From Rehmannia glutinosa (Eukaryota > Streptophyta > Magnoliopsida > Lamiales > Orobanchaceae): a stretch of DNA of 64,000 bases. How positions within the stretch are numbered: the stretch's first letter is position 1; every line of letters begins with the position of its first letter. The stretch lies in NCBI GenBank assembly GCA_016081115.2, contig CM071931.1:25458317-25522316 (forward strand). The letters are read 5' to 3'. The notes beneath the pieces were generated by a model, which was given only the letters and a program-made list of their open reading frames with translations, searched no databases and had not been told where the DNA came from. This document shows positions 11,341-23,075 of the stretch, piece by piece. The position numbers and the translations under genes were made by a program.

Positions 11341-12933
11341 CTAACTTAGGTCAATTAAACCTAGATCATTCTTAAGCTCTTCAAATCTTGATTCCCAAAA
11401 TGGCTTAGTTAATATGTCAGCTAACTGCTTATCAGTTGAGATATATTCTGTGGTGATGTCTTTATTTTCAACATGATCTCTTATATAATGATATCTGACA
11501 TCAATGTGCTTTGTTCTTGAATGCAATACTGGATTCTGAGTAATTGCAATAGCACTTGTGTTGTCACACATAATTAGAATTTCTTTTTCTTCAACATCAT
11601 AGTCTCTCAGCTGCTGTCTCATCCATAAGACTTGGGCACTGTGTTTGCCCGATGCCTATGTACTGCTGCTTGATTGTGGATATAGCTATTGAGTTTTGTT
11701 TCTTGCTGAACCAAGACACTAACCTATTTCCAAGCATTTGACAAGTACCTGATGTACTTTTTCTGTCCACTCTACATCCAACATAGTCTGATTCTGAGTA
11801 GCCAAGTAACTTGAATCCTCCATCCTTTGGATTCCATAAGTCAGCTTCTTAGCATCCCTTCAAGTACCTTAGGATTCTCTTGGCTGTAGTCATATGACTT
11901 TCCTCTGTTGCAGACTGAAATCTAGCACATACATCTACAACAAAGGTGATGTCTGGCCTACTTGCTGTTAAATAGAGCAATGCTCCAATGAGGGCTCTAT
12001 ATCTGATGTGATCAATAGCTTTGCCATCTGCATCCATATCCATCTTAACTGATGTATTCATGGGGATCTTCACTGATGACTTTGCTTCCATACCAAATAT
12101 CTTCATTAAATCTCTAGTATACTTGGTTTGAATTATGAAGGTTCCATCCTTCAATTGCTTGACTTGAAGACCTAGAAAGAAAGTCAGCTCTCCCATCATC
12201 CTTATTTCAAATTTCCCTTGCATGAGGTTTGAAAACTTGTCACACAACTCTTTCATTGTGGATGCAAATATGATGTCATCCACATAGATTTGAAAAAGCA
12301 ATAAACTCTCCCCATCTTGAATTCTGAAGAGTGTTCTATCAACTTTGCCTTTGGTGAATCCATTGTCAATTAGAAACTGAGACAATGTGTCATATTCTGC
12401 GAGTTATATCAGCAGAACAGTGAAGGACAACAACAGAAACTCGATCTCCAGATAGCTAGGAACGAAGGAAGGAGAAAATGCTCTTGGTGCTTGTTTTAAT
12501 CCATACAATGCTTTCTTGAACTTGTAGACTTTATCTCCAATAGTTTTCTTCTCAAAACCTGGAGGTTGCTCAACATAGTCTTCTTCTTCCAAAAGTCCAT
12601 TCAATAATGCACTCTTCACGTCCATTTGACATACAATGAAGTTCTCGTGAGCAGCATAAGCAAGAAACATCCTTATAGCTTCCAATTTAGCAACATGAGA
12701 AAAGGTTTCATCAAAATCTATACCTTCCTCTTGGCAATACCCTTTGGCTACTAATCTTGCTTTATTTCTTACTACAGATCCTTCCTCATTCATCTTTTTT
12801 CGAATACCCACTTGGTACCAATAACATTTTGGTGGGTACACCTTTGAACCAATTTCCAAACTTTGTTCCTTTCAAACTGATTTAGTTCTTCCTGCATAGC
12901 TTGAATCCAATGTGTGTCGTCCAATGCTTGAGA
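11341..12933 (-). pseudogene. SIRE-A pol remnant: reverse transcriptase and RNase H
   Basis: Copia pol, C-terminal half. RT begins at SQALDDTHWIQAMQEELNQFERNKVW (12933 leftwards), continues through KARLVAKGYCQEEGIDFDETF, MDVKSALLNG and ALYGLKQAPRA, then IYVDDIIFAS with the catalytic YVDD near 12275. RNase H follows with the ADILTKP motif at the end (11622-11341). An extra segment of about 86 bp interrupts RT at about 12394-12480 between KQAPRA and YDTLSQ. A frame break lies between 11622 and 11849. The N-terminal RT and all of integrase, protease and gag are absent: the sequence stops abruptly at the SIRE-B LTR (12934). Confidence 0.85.
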
Positions 12934-14488
12934 AGGGGTGTGAGTGTAAGGTTTAGAAGGGGGTTGAATAAACCTTACCAAATTTTCGATTTAGTCCTTT
13001 TAAAAGTTCAGAGTTGATACTACACGGTTGTGTCTAGGTGAATGACCAATTTAGTTAATCGAGTAGAGTTAGTCACTCAAGACTGGACTCGATTTGTTGA
13101 TAGAATAACTCATTTGTTAAGGTGAATTAGCTCAAGCGTGGTTTGTTTTATTGAAAGACTTAACACCCTTAAGTTTGGTTTAGTAGAGATTTAAAGCTTG
13201 ATTTAGTACTTAGAAATTATCTAATGGATAGCAAATATGTCGTGAGAATTAAGCAAATATGATGCGAGGAATTAAAGTGTTGAAATGTAAATGACACGAT
13301 AAGTTTTTATAGAGGTTCGAAGATGGGGTAATTCTTCTACTCCTCTCTTCTCCAACTCCTCTGGAGGAATCCACTAGGTATTGATCGGTATACAAAGTAG
13401 TATGATCCGGATACAAGTCTTGATCACACGGTGACTTGATCCTTTGGGACTCGATCGGAGACGCCTTGATCACTCGGTGGCTTCTCGTGCGACAACTCGG
13501 CTTCTTCAGGTATTTTGCCTTGCTACTCTGACCCACTTGCTCAAGCTCTTTGGATTTGATCACGAAGCCCTCCAAAAGCTCAAGACTTGGTTCAACCTTG
13601 AACCTTCCTACAATCCTTCGTGAAATGTAGACCCCTTGATTCTTGATAATTTCCTCTTCAATGATTGAAGTTATCTTTCCTTCACAGGTGAGTGTTGGAT
13701 TGATGTTCTTCGTATTGTAGGCTTGAGGATTGAGCGTTTAATAACTTGAGAATTTTTCAGGTTACAAAAATGTTTCTTTCTTGCTTGTATGGTCAAGGTA
13801 ACCTTCGTAATCTTCGTTTTTTTGAGTTATTCCTCGGCCTTTTATAGTGATCTTTCAAAAATCGCCCGTTGAAGAGATAGACTTATTTTTGAAAGTCACT
13901 TGTGGTCGTTGGCTTGTCTTGTTGCAGTCCTTGGAATTGCCATTTCCTCGTATGAATTGTTCTTCAGCTTTTCATAGTTCTGACACGGTGTAGTGCTTCC
14001 CATTGGTTTATTCCTTTTGCACATACGGGTGCGTGCACTTCGAGAAAGGTAGCATGGAGATATTACTTGTTTAAGTAATTCTCTTGATTTTTGTGCAACG
14101 GATCTTTTCGATTATCTCGACTTATTTGCATTTCCTTGTTTTCCCATGTGACTTAGAGTTAGCTTCCAATCATTGGATGACTCTTAATGTCACTTCAACT
14201 TGAGACTTGGCTTATCTTGAGTTGACTTGGTGATACTCCACTCATTTGCATCTCATTTTGCTCCTTGATCGAGTTCCGTCTTCTCTTCTTTGCCATACTC
14301 AAATTTGTCTGCGGAGTCTTTCTTCTAGTCTCGGTTGTCTTCTTGCATGTTTGGGCATAGCCGACTTAACTCGGCTTGACCCAGCCCTAATTATTACAAT
14401 GCAATTTACAACAAAAATTGGGGTGCCAACTTCCTATTATAAGGTTTACATGGCATTCATCAAAATCTAAACAATAAATTTCCCAACA
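12934..14488 (-). repeat. SIRE-B 3' LTR
   Basis: Aligns end to end with 25465-27015 apart from scattered short indels and substitutions. The inner end CCAACA (14488) is followed by the polypurine tract. The outer end is truncated: GGGGTGTGAGTGTAAGG starts directly after SIRE-A RT codons at 12933/12934. The LTR contains the SIRE TATA box at about 13846-13857 (minus). Confidence 0.8.
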
Positions 14489-14500
14489 ATTTCCCCCTTT
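14489..14500 (-). other. Polypurine tract of SIRE-B
   Basis: Minus strand AAAGGGGGAAATTG adjoins the 3' LTR, preceded by GGCATCATCAAA as in SIRE-A. Confidence 0.8.
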
Positions 14501-14755
14501 TTGATGATGCCAAAACTTAAAACATTCAAAATGTAAATAGCAAAGATACATACAGATAGTGCATTCACATAGAATGTATGCGTAGAATCAATCCTTTTAT
14601 TGATCATAACATTCTTGTTCTTTTACACTGTTTACAAGGTGTATCGAGCAAACATTTGTCTATACAAAAAATAAAGAATTTCTGACTTTATTGCGGAAGA
14701 CTTACATAGTATGTATTTACATAGTAAAATACATGAAGGGGTGGACAACAACACT

Positions 14756-17700
14756 TCATCTCCTTCGTTGCCTCCTTCTTTCATCTTCCTCAGTTCTGTC
14801 ATCTTCTGGTCTTCTTCTCTTTTTCTCATCTCCAGCCGCCTTCTTCTTCTTTTCATATGCCTTAAGGCGCTTCATCTCTTCTTAATCTCTCTTGTCTCTC
14901 CTCCCAAAGCTGAGTTTTCTCTTATTTTTTCTTCTATTCTTTTCGCATACTCGGCATTGCTTTTAGCCACTTGCAAATTGGCTACTTGGTCAAGACCAGC
15001 CCGATGAGATCCCTCCTTTCTTGCACTAGATCTACGTGCTCAATGTTTTTGGGCGGAGGCTGGAGTGCGAAACCTCTTTCCACCACGCTTCTTCCTCTAC
15101 TTACAGGCGTGTATTGTCTTTGGGGTCTTCTTCTTTCAATTTGAATGACCGGCGGAGTGACCGGAGAGGATTGCCGGTAGTCTCTTACTGTCGGCTTCTT
15201 CACATAACGTGAGACCCTTTTCCCAGTACAAGTCCCAAGCTTGGGCCATAGACATGTTTGCAAAGTATCCTTGGATGCGAGCGTTTTAAATTCATCAGCG
15301 ATCGTGGCTCGGTCCCGAGCATACGAGATGGCATAAGTGTCTCTATCTCTTTGGAATGCCTCCATGTTGTTTCAAGATGTTCATAACTCGGGCATCCATT
15401 CTTCCTTCCACTTCCTCCATCCCTGCTTCAATTGTCTTTCTCTTTTGACCATAGATGTAGCGAGTGTTGGAGTGGCGGAGTCTTTGGGAGTTCGGCTGGC
15501 GATAATATCGGTGTGACAAGACCTTGTTGGGGGGTTTGTGCAATCATCAAGGTCACATCTTTCGATCCTTCCCCCTCAATGGATATTCCTTTCTTTTGTT
15601 TTGACACTTCCTCATTTGTCTTTCCCTTCACTGTTCTTCCTCTTTTTCGACGACGGATCTCTTTAGCGCTTTAAAGTATTCCTCTTCCCCCTTTTTGGCA
15701 TCATCAAGGAGAGAGGAACACTGAAACATATCTTGGCAAGCGGGAAGTCGAGCCTGGCTTTGATAGCCAGGAGTTACGCCTCGAGTCTGCTGCGGTGTAT
15801 GCGGCCCAAAATTCGGAGCGAGTAGCGTTGGACTCTCTTGAAATTAGCTTCATCTCGGCCATGAGGAGGCTGAATTTTCTATCCATGTTTTCTTCCATCT
15901 GGTTTGGAGATCACTCTTATTTTGCTGCTCACGTGACTTTATCTCGGCGGTGTGAGCTTCATGCATGTGCTCAATGTGTTCTCTCAATTTCGTTTTTGCA
16001 TCGGCATTCTCGGCTCTCCATACCAAGTGACTTGTTGAACAATGTTCTGAAATATCTAGCTTGTTCCACACGCATTGTTTCTTCTTTGTTGCCACCATTC
16101 CGATTAATTGTTATGCCTCTCAAGTCGATAAGGTTGGCATCTCTGTTATCGATCTCATGTCCATAGAGGCACTGGTGCCTCTCCATCCGTTCAATTTCAG
16201 CAAATAATGCTTTGAACACCTCCCGAACTTGAGTTGTTGTTTCTTAAGTTGCGGTGACGGCCATGCGGCGTCAAAGTTATAGTTAGTTGGACGATGGTGT
16301 CGGATGGAAGAACATGATGCAGTACGTAGCGCGAGATTGTTCTCGACTCGTCGGGGAGGTCGGGTACCTCAGAGAGAAGCGGAAATGATTCTACAAAGGA
16401 ATCATCACGGCCAATCGGGATTTGTTCAATGATGAGAGGTGCGCGTGAAGTTCCTTTTGAGTCGAACTGCTTTGCGACTTGGGGAGCTGCTTGTGATGGA
16501 CTCTGTTTGGTGGGGTCTTTTGTGAAGTGGACCCGACTTGCTTTGAGCCTCTTTGTCTCAACGGCCGTCGGTCTGTTGGTTTCTCCAATTGAGTGGGTGG
16601 TCCTCGGCCTTATCAAAAGCGTCATCGGACGATGATGAGATTTCCATTGGTGGCTCATCATCAAAATTGAAAGTTTGATGAGTAGTCTTGAGATCAGACT
16701 TGCTCGTCTTTGGGAACATCCTCGGTGAGTCTTTTGGATCTGTCACGGGGGATGACTCGACTTCTTCTTCGTCGCCTTCTAATCCCGAGAAAGGTTACAT
16801 CGGATTGTCCTGGGAATCATGAAGTGCACTTATCTCCTTTTCGGATGGATCAATGATAGCGGGAGGATGTTCTCTCTTGACTTCTTTACCCCGGGAAGTC
16901 TCAACCTCCGTGGGCCTTCATTACCTCTGCGGTCTCAAGCTGCGGCGAGGCACTGGACCTCCCTTTCGATTAGTGTAAATTTGTCTTAGGGTCTTTGTGG
17001 TGGCATCCATTGGAGTCTCAACCCCATGGATTACACTTTCATCACCCAGTGTTAACTCCCGGTACATTCCGTCTGTGCCTCAAGCGCATCGGCAACGTCA
17101 TTAGCCTTTAGAGCGGTTGGCACCTCGGTGAGACGAGTCTCAATCATCCCGAGCGTTGATGGAAACTTCTTTGTGTATTTTGTGTTTGTACCTTCTCCAC
17201 TTCTCCTCCTAAATTCGTTGTGGAGTCATCTGCAACATCCTCCGACCTTGCTGCGGTGGAGAGAGTTTCCCCCTCGGTGGCGCACCGGTGAGTGACTTGG
17301 AATGGGGTCACTCGTCTCCAAACTCCCGGCTGTTTCTCTTGAGTGTTCGCCGTTGGGGCGGGTGGTAAGACACCTTCATTAGGGGTTGGCTCATTTGGGG
17401 TCCCTACTAACCCAGTTTCATCGCCAATTCCTTAATTCCTTCTTCCGAGTGAGATGGGGAAATGGTGGCGGCAACAATGGTGGCGATTTGCCGCACTACT
17501 CCCATTGGATCGATTTCATTTGTATTTTGGAGGACTCTCTGGTCCTCCATCATGCTCTTCTCATGAAGAATTCGGATTCATGCATTGCTTCCTGCATTTG
17601 CAACTCTTCGTGGTGGCGGCGGCCGGGGTCAGATCCTCATCACTTTACGATAGAATGTCGAAGTGAGGATGCATATGTTACGTGGTGCCGGTGAGAGGCG

Positions 17701-19302
17701 AGATCTTTGGCCTTCTCTCTTGCCTCGGCTTCCTCCGCTTGATCTCTCCTTCTCCTTATCCTTGAAGATCTGCGGGATATCATGCGTTTTTCTTCATCGA
17801 TCTTTGAGATCGCGAGAGGTCGGTCGAGAAGTTGATGAGTTCCTCTTCTTCTTCGATAAACTCAGGCCGTTGGAACTGTTCCCTGGATCGACTCAATTTC
17901 CACTTCCTCCACTCTCATGAGGCGATTTTGGATATGCGGGTAAGGTGGGGATAGGATCATCACATCACTATCATCTCTATCGGCTTCCTCTTGTGTCGCG
18001 GTGCTTGCGAACTACTGTTGTGTCTTGATTTGCCTCTGCTTGATCGCCTTGACGAGACTTAGCCGTTTCATCAATTATATCCGGGGACTCTACTTCTTTA
18101 GCGGTTTGGTATTTGCTCCGGTGAGTGGTGACTCGGCCCGGTTTCTCAAGCTCGGATCGCTTGATGATTCTTCGTCGTCTCTTAGTTCGTACTAGAGGGA
18201 CTTACGGTTGAGAGAGAGTTTCGTCTCGAGTCTTGGGCGGGGGGGCAGTCTTTGGTGTTGTCTTACGAGGAGCAGCCGTCTTGGCTTTTTCGGTTCTCCT
18301 CTTTTTGACGATCGGAGAAGGTAGTTGAGAGTCCTTCTCGGCCGCCGGCTCTTTGGGAGGCGGGAGACACGAGCTGCGAGGGGCGGGTGACTCGGCTACG
18401 AGGCGGGAGCGAGTTTGTTTTTCTTTCTTTGCAGGCAGCTTGATCTTCTTAGCATTGCGGGGCGTGATTCTCTTAGCGAGCAGCGGGCGACTTTTCTTCT
18501 TTGGTGGAGAGGAAACAATTGTATTTTGGGTCGGTGATTCCCCTCACTCGTGTCGCTCTCTTGGCGTAGGCTCTCTTACGTGCGCCGGAGAGGTTTGATC
18601 GAACATCCTCTTGTTTACATGGAACGCCTTTCCATGTCTAAGAGAACTCCTTTCACCTCCATCAGTACCCGGCCAATCACCGGGCCATATCTAGGGATCC
18701 TCCAAATGCACCATCTTCCTTGAAGGATTTGTTCCTACGTGCAGCGAGTCTCTTTGTAGACAAACTCATGTGATTTATTTTCTTTTCTTCAATGATCGCG
18801 GCCATTACGATCAACTTTGCTTTGTGATTGGTCAAAGGCGCCAAATTTGATGTCTATGCATTTGGCAACTATGTCCAACGGTTTGTGGTACTCTCCTTGG
18901 CTGACCTCTTGTTTGATGTGTAAACTATTTTATCGGCATAGTCGGGCTTGGCTCTTCCTTCAGCGGCGGCCAGGTTTACATCAACCGTTGATTTCGATGC
19001 TCCTTCCGTCGGTAGTGGCGGTGTTGACAAATCCTTGACAGAGATGGTGAACTTCTTTCCATGAGCAGAGGATCTTATCCCTTCATCGTGAATCTCGGCG
19101 TTCACGTAGAAGCGTGCGACCTCTTTTACATAGGTCATTGAGAACTCCATCGTCGAGAAATGGTTTCGGCTGGATTTTTCGATCTTTTCGGCGATTTTCT
19201 TTATGAGGGCATCATCGGACCCATGTTTGACCATGCCCTCGAAATCTGATCGACCCTGTGTGGATTTGCTTTCCTAGCTTGACAAAATCATAGGTTGATG
19301 CC
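14756..19302 (-). pseudogene. SIRE-B post-pol ORF3 (fragmented)
   Basis: Same ORF as in SIRE-A and SIRE-C. The start MASTYDFVKL lies near 19302; the best N-terminal piece (19234-18869) holds KKIAEKIEK, TMEFSMTYVKEVARFYVNAEIHD and SSAHGKKFTI. Internal pieces match the acidic VET-rich region (around 17000-16800), the LPSDTIVQ/coiled-coil part (16664-15850) and a basic part (15631-15343). The reading ends at a TGA at 14756 after Gln-Arg-Arg-Arg, which aligns codon by codon with the end in SIRE-C (52087). Frameshifts occur about every 50-100 codons, so no long frame survives. Confidence 0.65.
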
Positions 19303-19732
19303 ATTTTCAGGATTTCACCGAAAAGAAATTTAGAAATTTGATTTGAATCGAGAGGGTTTTGAGAGAGTTTTGCCTTTGTTTACGAGATAGAAATGAACCA
19401 TTTTGGTGATATGTGAGAGAAAAGCAGGCGAAAATGGGGTAAGTATGGTTTACGAAAGGGCGTGCGGGTAGTTTTGAAATGTGATCGAAATCAACGGCTT
19501 AGATTTTGCACGCCGATTAGCATTTAATGTCTCGAATTTAATGCGGCAGCATTTATATCAATCACAAGCTTGGTATGCGGCTTTTTTGTGTACACATCAT
19601 CATTATCTTTGACGTCATTCTTAAAAACATTCTCGCTTAGTAAAAGCATTGCGTTTTTGTCACTTTGCTCATAAATGACTCGAACTTATCCCTTAGTTGA
19701 TTTAACTCTTCGATCACAGTTCTCTCGGTGAC
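19303..19732 (-). promoter_or_regulatory. Leader between pol and ORF3 (SIRE-B)
   Basis: Non-coding. The minus strand carries ATAAATGCTGCCGCATTAAA and AGCCGTTGATTTCGATCAC, matching the leaders of the other two SIRE copies, followed by a pyrimidine-rich part. The TATA-like box of SIRE-A is not recognisable here. Confidence 0.3.
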
Positions 19733-22700
19733 TCATTTGTCACTAATTCGGTCCTTTTTGGGACATGGTGATTCATTTAGGTGATTTTGAGAATTGAGTG
19801 CTTTTTCTCTTTTTGTGTTCCATTTCTTTTCTTTGAGTCTTCCGAGTGTTAGCTCATTTTCGATTAACCCTAACTCATGCTTGAGTTCTTCAAATCTTGA
19901 CTCACATAATGGTTTTGTGAATATGTCGCCCAAGCTGTTTATCGGTTGAGATATATTTCAATATGATGTCCTTCTTTTCAACATGATCTCTTTGAAGTGA
20001 TATCGACATCGATATGCTTTGTTCTTGAGTGCAACACGGGATTACGAGTGATTGCAATTGCACTTATGTTATCACACATGATTGGAATTTCCTTTTCTTC
20101 AACTCCATAGTCTCTCATTCTTTGTCTCATCCATAAGATTTGGGCACGAAATTTTGCCCACTAATAACTATGTATTTTGCCAATTGTGTAGAGGTGGCTA
20201 TTGAATTTTGCTTCTTGCTAAACCAGGAAATCGAGCATGTTTCCAAGCATTTGACATGTCCACGAGGTGCTTTTCTGTCAACTCTGCATCCCGCATCCAA
20301 AGATAGTCAGTGAATAGCCAATTAGCTTGAATCCACCTTCCTTTGGATACCATAAGCCAACTTCTTGGCTTCCTTTCAAGTATCTCAAGATTCTCTTTAG
20401 CTTTGTCATATGACTCTCTTTTGGAGCGATTGAAATCTCGCACATACACCTACAACAAAGGTGATGTACGGCACTTCTTTGTGAGATAGAGCAATGATCC
20501 AATAAGTGCTCTATATCTTGTTTTGATCTGAGCTTGCCATCTGCATCCATGTCCATTTTGACTAATGTATTCATTGGTATTTTCGAGAAGACTTCTCCTC
20601 CATACCAAATTTCTTCATTAAATCTCTAGTGTATTTTGTTTGACTTATGAAGGTTCCATCCTTGAGTTGTTTCACTTGGAGTCAAGGAAGAATGTCACTC
20701 TCTCCCATCATGCTCATTTCAAATTTGCTTTGCATGAGGTTTGAAATTTTTTCACATAGCTCTTTGTTTGTGGATCCAAAAATGATGTCATCCACATATA
20801 TTTGAACAAGCGGTATGCTCTTCTTGTCTTGAATTCTGAAAAGTGTTCTATCTACTTTTCCTTTTGTGAATCCATTCTCGGTTAGGAAGTGTGACAAAGT
20901 ATCATACCATGCTCACGGGTGCCTTTTGTTTCAATCCATACAGAGCTTTCTTGAGTTTGTATACCTTATCTCCAAGAGTCTTGCTCAAATCCTGGAGGTT
21001 GTTCAACATACACTTCTTCTTCCAATAAACCATTTAGGAATGCACTTTTTACATCCATCGATATACAATAAAATTCTTGTGAGTTTGTATAGGCAAGAAA
21101 CATCCTTATAGCTTCCAATCTTGCTACGAGGAGCAAATGTTTCATCAAAATCTATTCCTTCTTCTTGGCAATATCCTTTGGCTACTAGTCTAGCTTTGTT
21201 TCTTACCATAGAGCCCTCCTCGTTCATCTTGTTTACGAACACCTATTTAGTACCAATAACATTTTGATGGGTGGGTCTTTGAACTAATTCCCATACTTTA
21301 TTTCTTTCAAACTGATTCAACTCTTCTTGCATAGCTTTGAATCAATGTGTGTCATCAATGCTTGTAACACATCTTTAGGCTCTATTTGCGAGATAAAGCA
21401 TGTGAACATAGCTTCTTGTTGAGTTACGGATCTTGTTTTGACACCTTCTCTTATATCTCCAATGACAAGTTACGGTGGATGGTCTTTCGGCCATCTTACA
21501 TCGAGGTTGAAGTAAGTTAGGTGGATTGATCGTCTAGCATTTGTGTTGCTTTGATCGACTCTCTCGCAATCACTTTTGCAAATTTTCATTTGTTTTTGAG
21601 ATTCGACTATCTCATCTTCATCGAGTTTATAATCCCGACTTGACTTCACCATAGGGACTCTTACGTATGGTTGGATGATTCAACTTATCGGTGACTCTTC
21701 AATGTCTTCTCCATTTACATTTGGCTCATCGAATACCACATGAATGGATTTTCGCAACCATAGTCCTTTTGTTGAGTACTCTGTGTAGGCTTTGCTTTCA
21801 AATTTGAGTATCCCAAGAAGATACCTTCATCGACTTTAGCATCGAAAGCCTTTAGATTGTCTTTGCCATTGTTATGGATGAAGCATTTACATCAAATATT
21901 CTAAAATATGCAACATTTGGTTTTCTCCCGGTCAAATCTCATAGGGAGTCTTTGTCATTTTGCACTGTTTATCATACATCTGTTTTGAGTGTAGCAAGTT
22001 GTGTTAATTGCTTGACCCAAAATCTTTTTGGTAACCTGCTTGACTAACATGGTCCTTGCCGCTTCTTTGAGAGTTCTATTCCTTCTTTCGCAACTCCATT
22101 CTTTGTGGAGTCCTTTCGCAAATAATTCATGACCAATGCCCTTTTCAATGCAATATTGAGTTATTATACCATTGACAAACTCGGTTCCTCTATCGATCTT
22201 ATTTTGATAATGGTTTGGCTCTTCTCATTTTGAATCCTCTTCATCAAATTTGTGGTAGTTTCAGTAGAGTTTCTTTCTTCTTACACATGAATATTGTCCA
22301 TGTATATCTTGAGTAGTCATCTACTACCACCAAGGTATATTTCTTTCCACTTATGCTAGCGAGGTTCAATGAACAAATAGATCCATATGTAGTAGGTGCA
22401 ATATCCTTGTTGAAGATAGGCGAGTCTTTTCTTTGAATGATGATTTGATTTGTTTTCCCTTCGACATCGTCACATATACTCTCCTTCTTGTATCTTGAGT
22501 CGGAAGTCCTTCCAGGAAGATTATCAGCAAGCTTGTTGATCGTTTTGAAATTTAGGTGACTCGACTTTTTTGTGCCGCTGCCAACTTGATTAATTTGTGC
22601 TTTTTGCTAATAGGCAGTCTTTGTGTGTAGCGGTTGACCAATCTACTACATACATGTTCTTTTGTGCGCATCCTTGCAACACAACTTCATTCGATTGAGT

Positions 22701-23075
22701 ATCCTTGATTTGGCATATACCCATGTTAAATCAACATTATAGCCCTTGTCCGCGAGTTGGTGATGCTTAGCAAGTTGAAGTTGAGTCCTTCAACATATGC
22801 AACATCTGTGATTTCTAATCCGTTCCTCTTGATGGATCAATGCCTCTTATTTCACCTGGAGCTTCATTTCCTCCAAATATGACTTTTGCTCCTTTAACTT
22901 CCTTGAATTTTGATAGATTTTTCTTGTTTCTGTCATATGTCCGGGAAGCCACTATCCACGTACCAGGTTCCTTGGCACTTTCAATTTGTTCCTTGAACTT
23001 GCAATCAAGGAAATTAAGTTTTAGGTACCCATACTTTATGCAGGTCTGAGGGGTTAGAATTGTAAGATGATCCAA
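19733..23075 (-). pseudogene. SIRE-B pol remnant: protease, integrase, RT, RNase H
   Basis: Read on the minus strand. Protease/pre-integrase region: LNFLDCKFKEQIESAKEPGTW and NLSKFKEVKGAKVIFGGNEA (23075-22815). Integrase pieces are recognisable down to about 21650, including the zinc-finger portion and the FDEPNVNGED segment. RT: KARLVAKGYCQEEGIDFDETFA (21242-21003), MDVKSAFLNGLLEEEVYVEQPPGFE (21148-20966), IYVDDIIFGSTNKELCEK with the YVDD site (20897-20682). RNase H: ESHMTKLKRILRYLKGS (20574-20278) and the C-terminus IFTKPLCESRFEELKHELGLIE (19933-19733). Each domain sits in several frames; the element is non-coding as it stands. Confidence 0.8.

Noticed and set aside
12934..12981. Peptide start RFIQPPSKPYTHTP in front of RT (12981) and in front of gag (25523)
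   Set aside because: The codons come from the LTR edge in both places; it is chance read-through, not a protein N-terminus.
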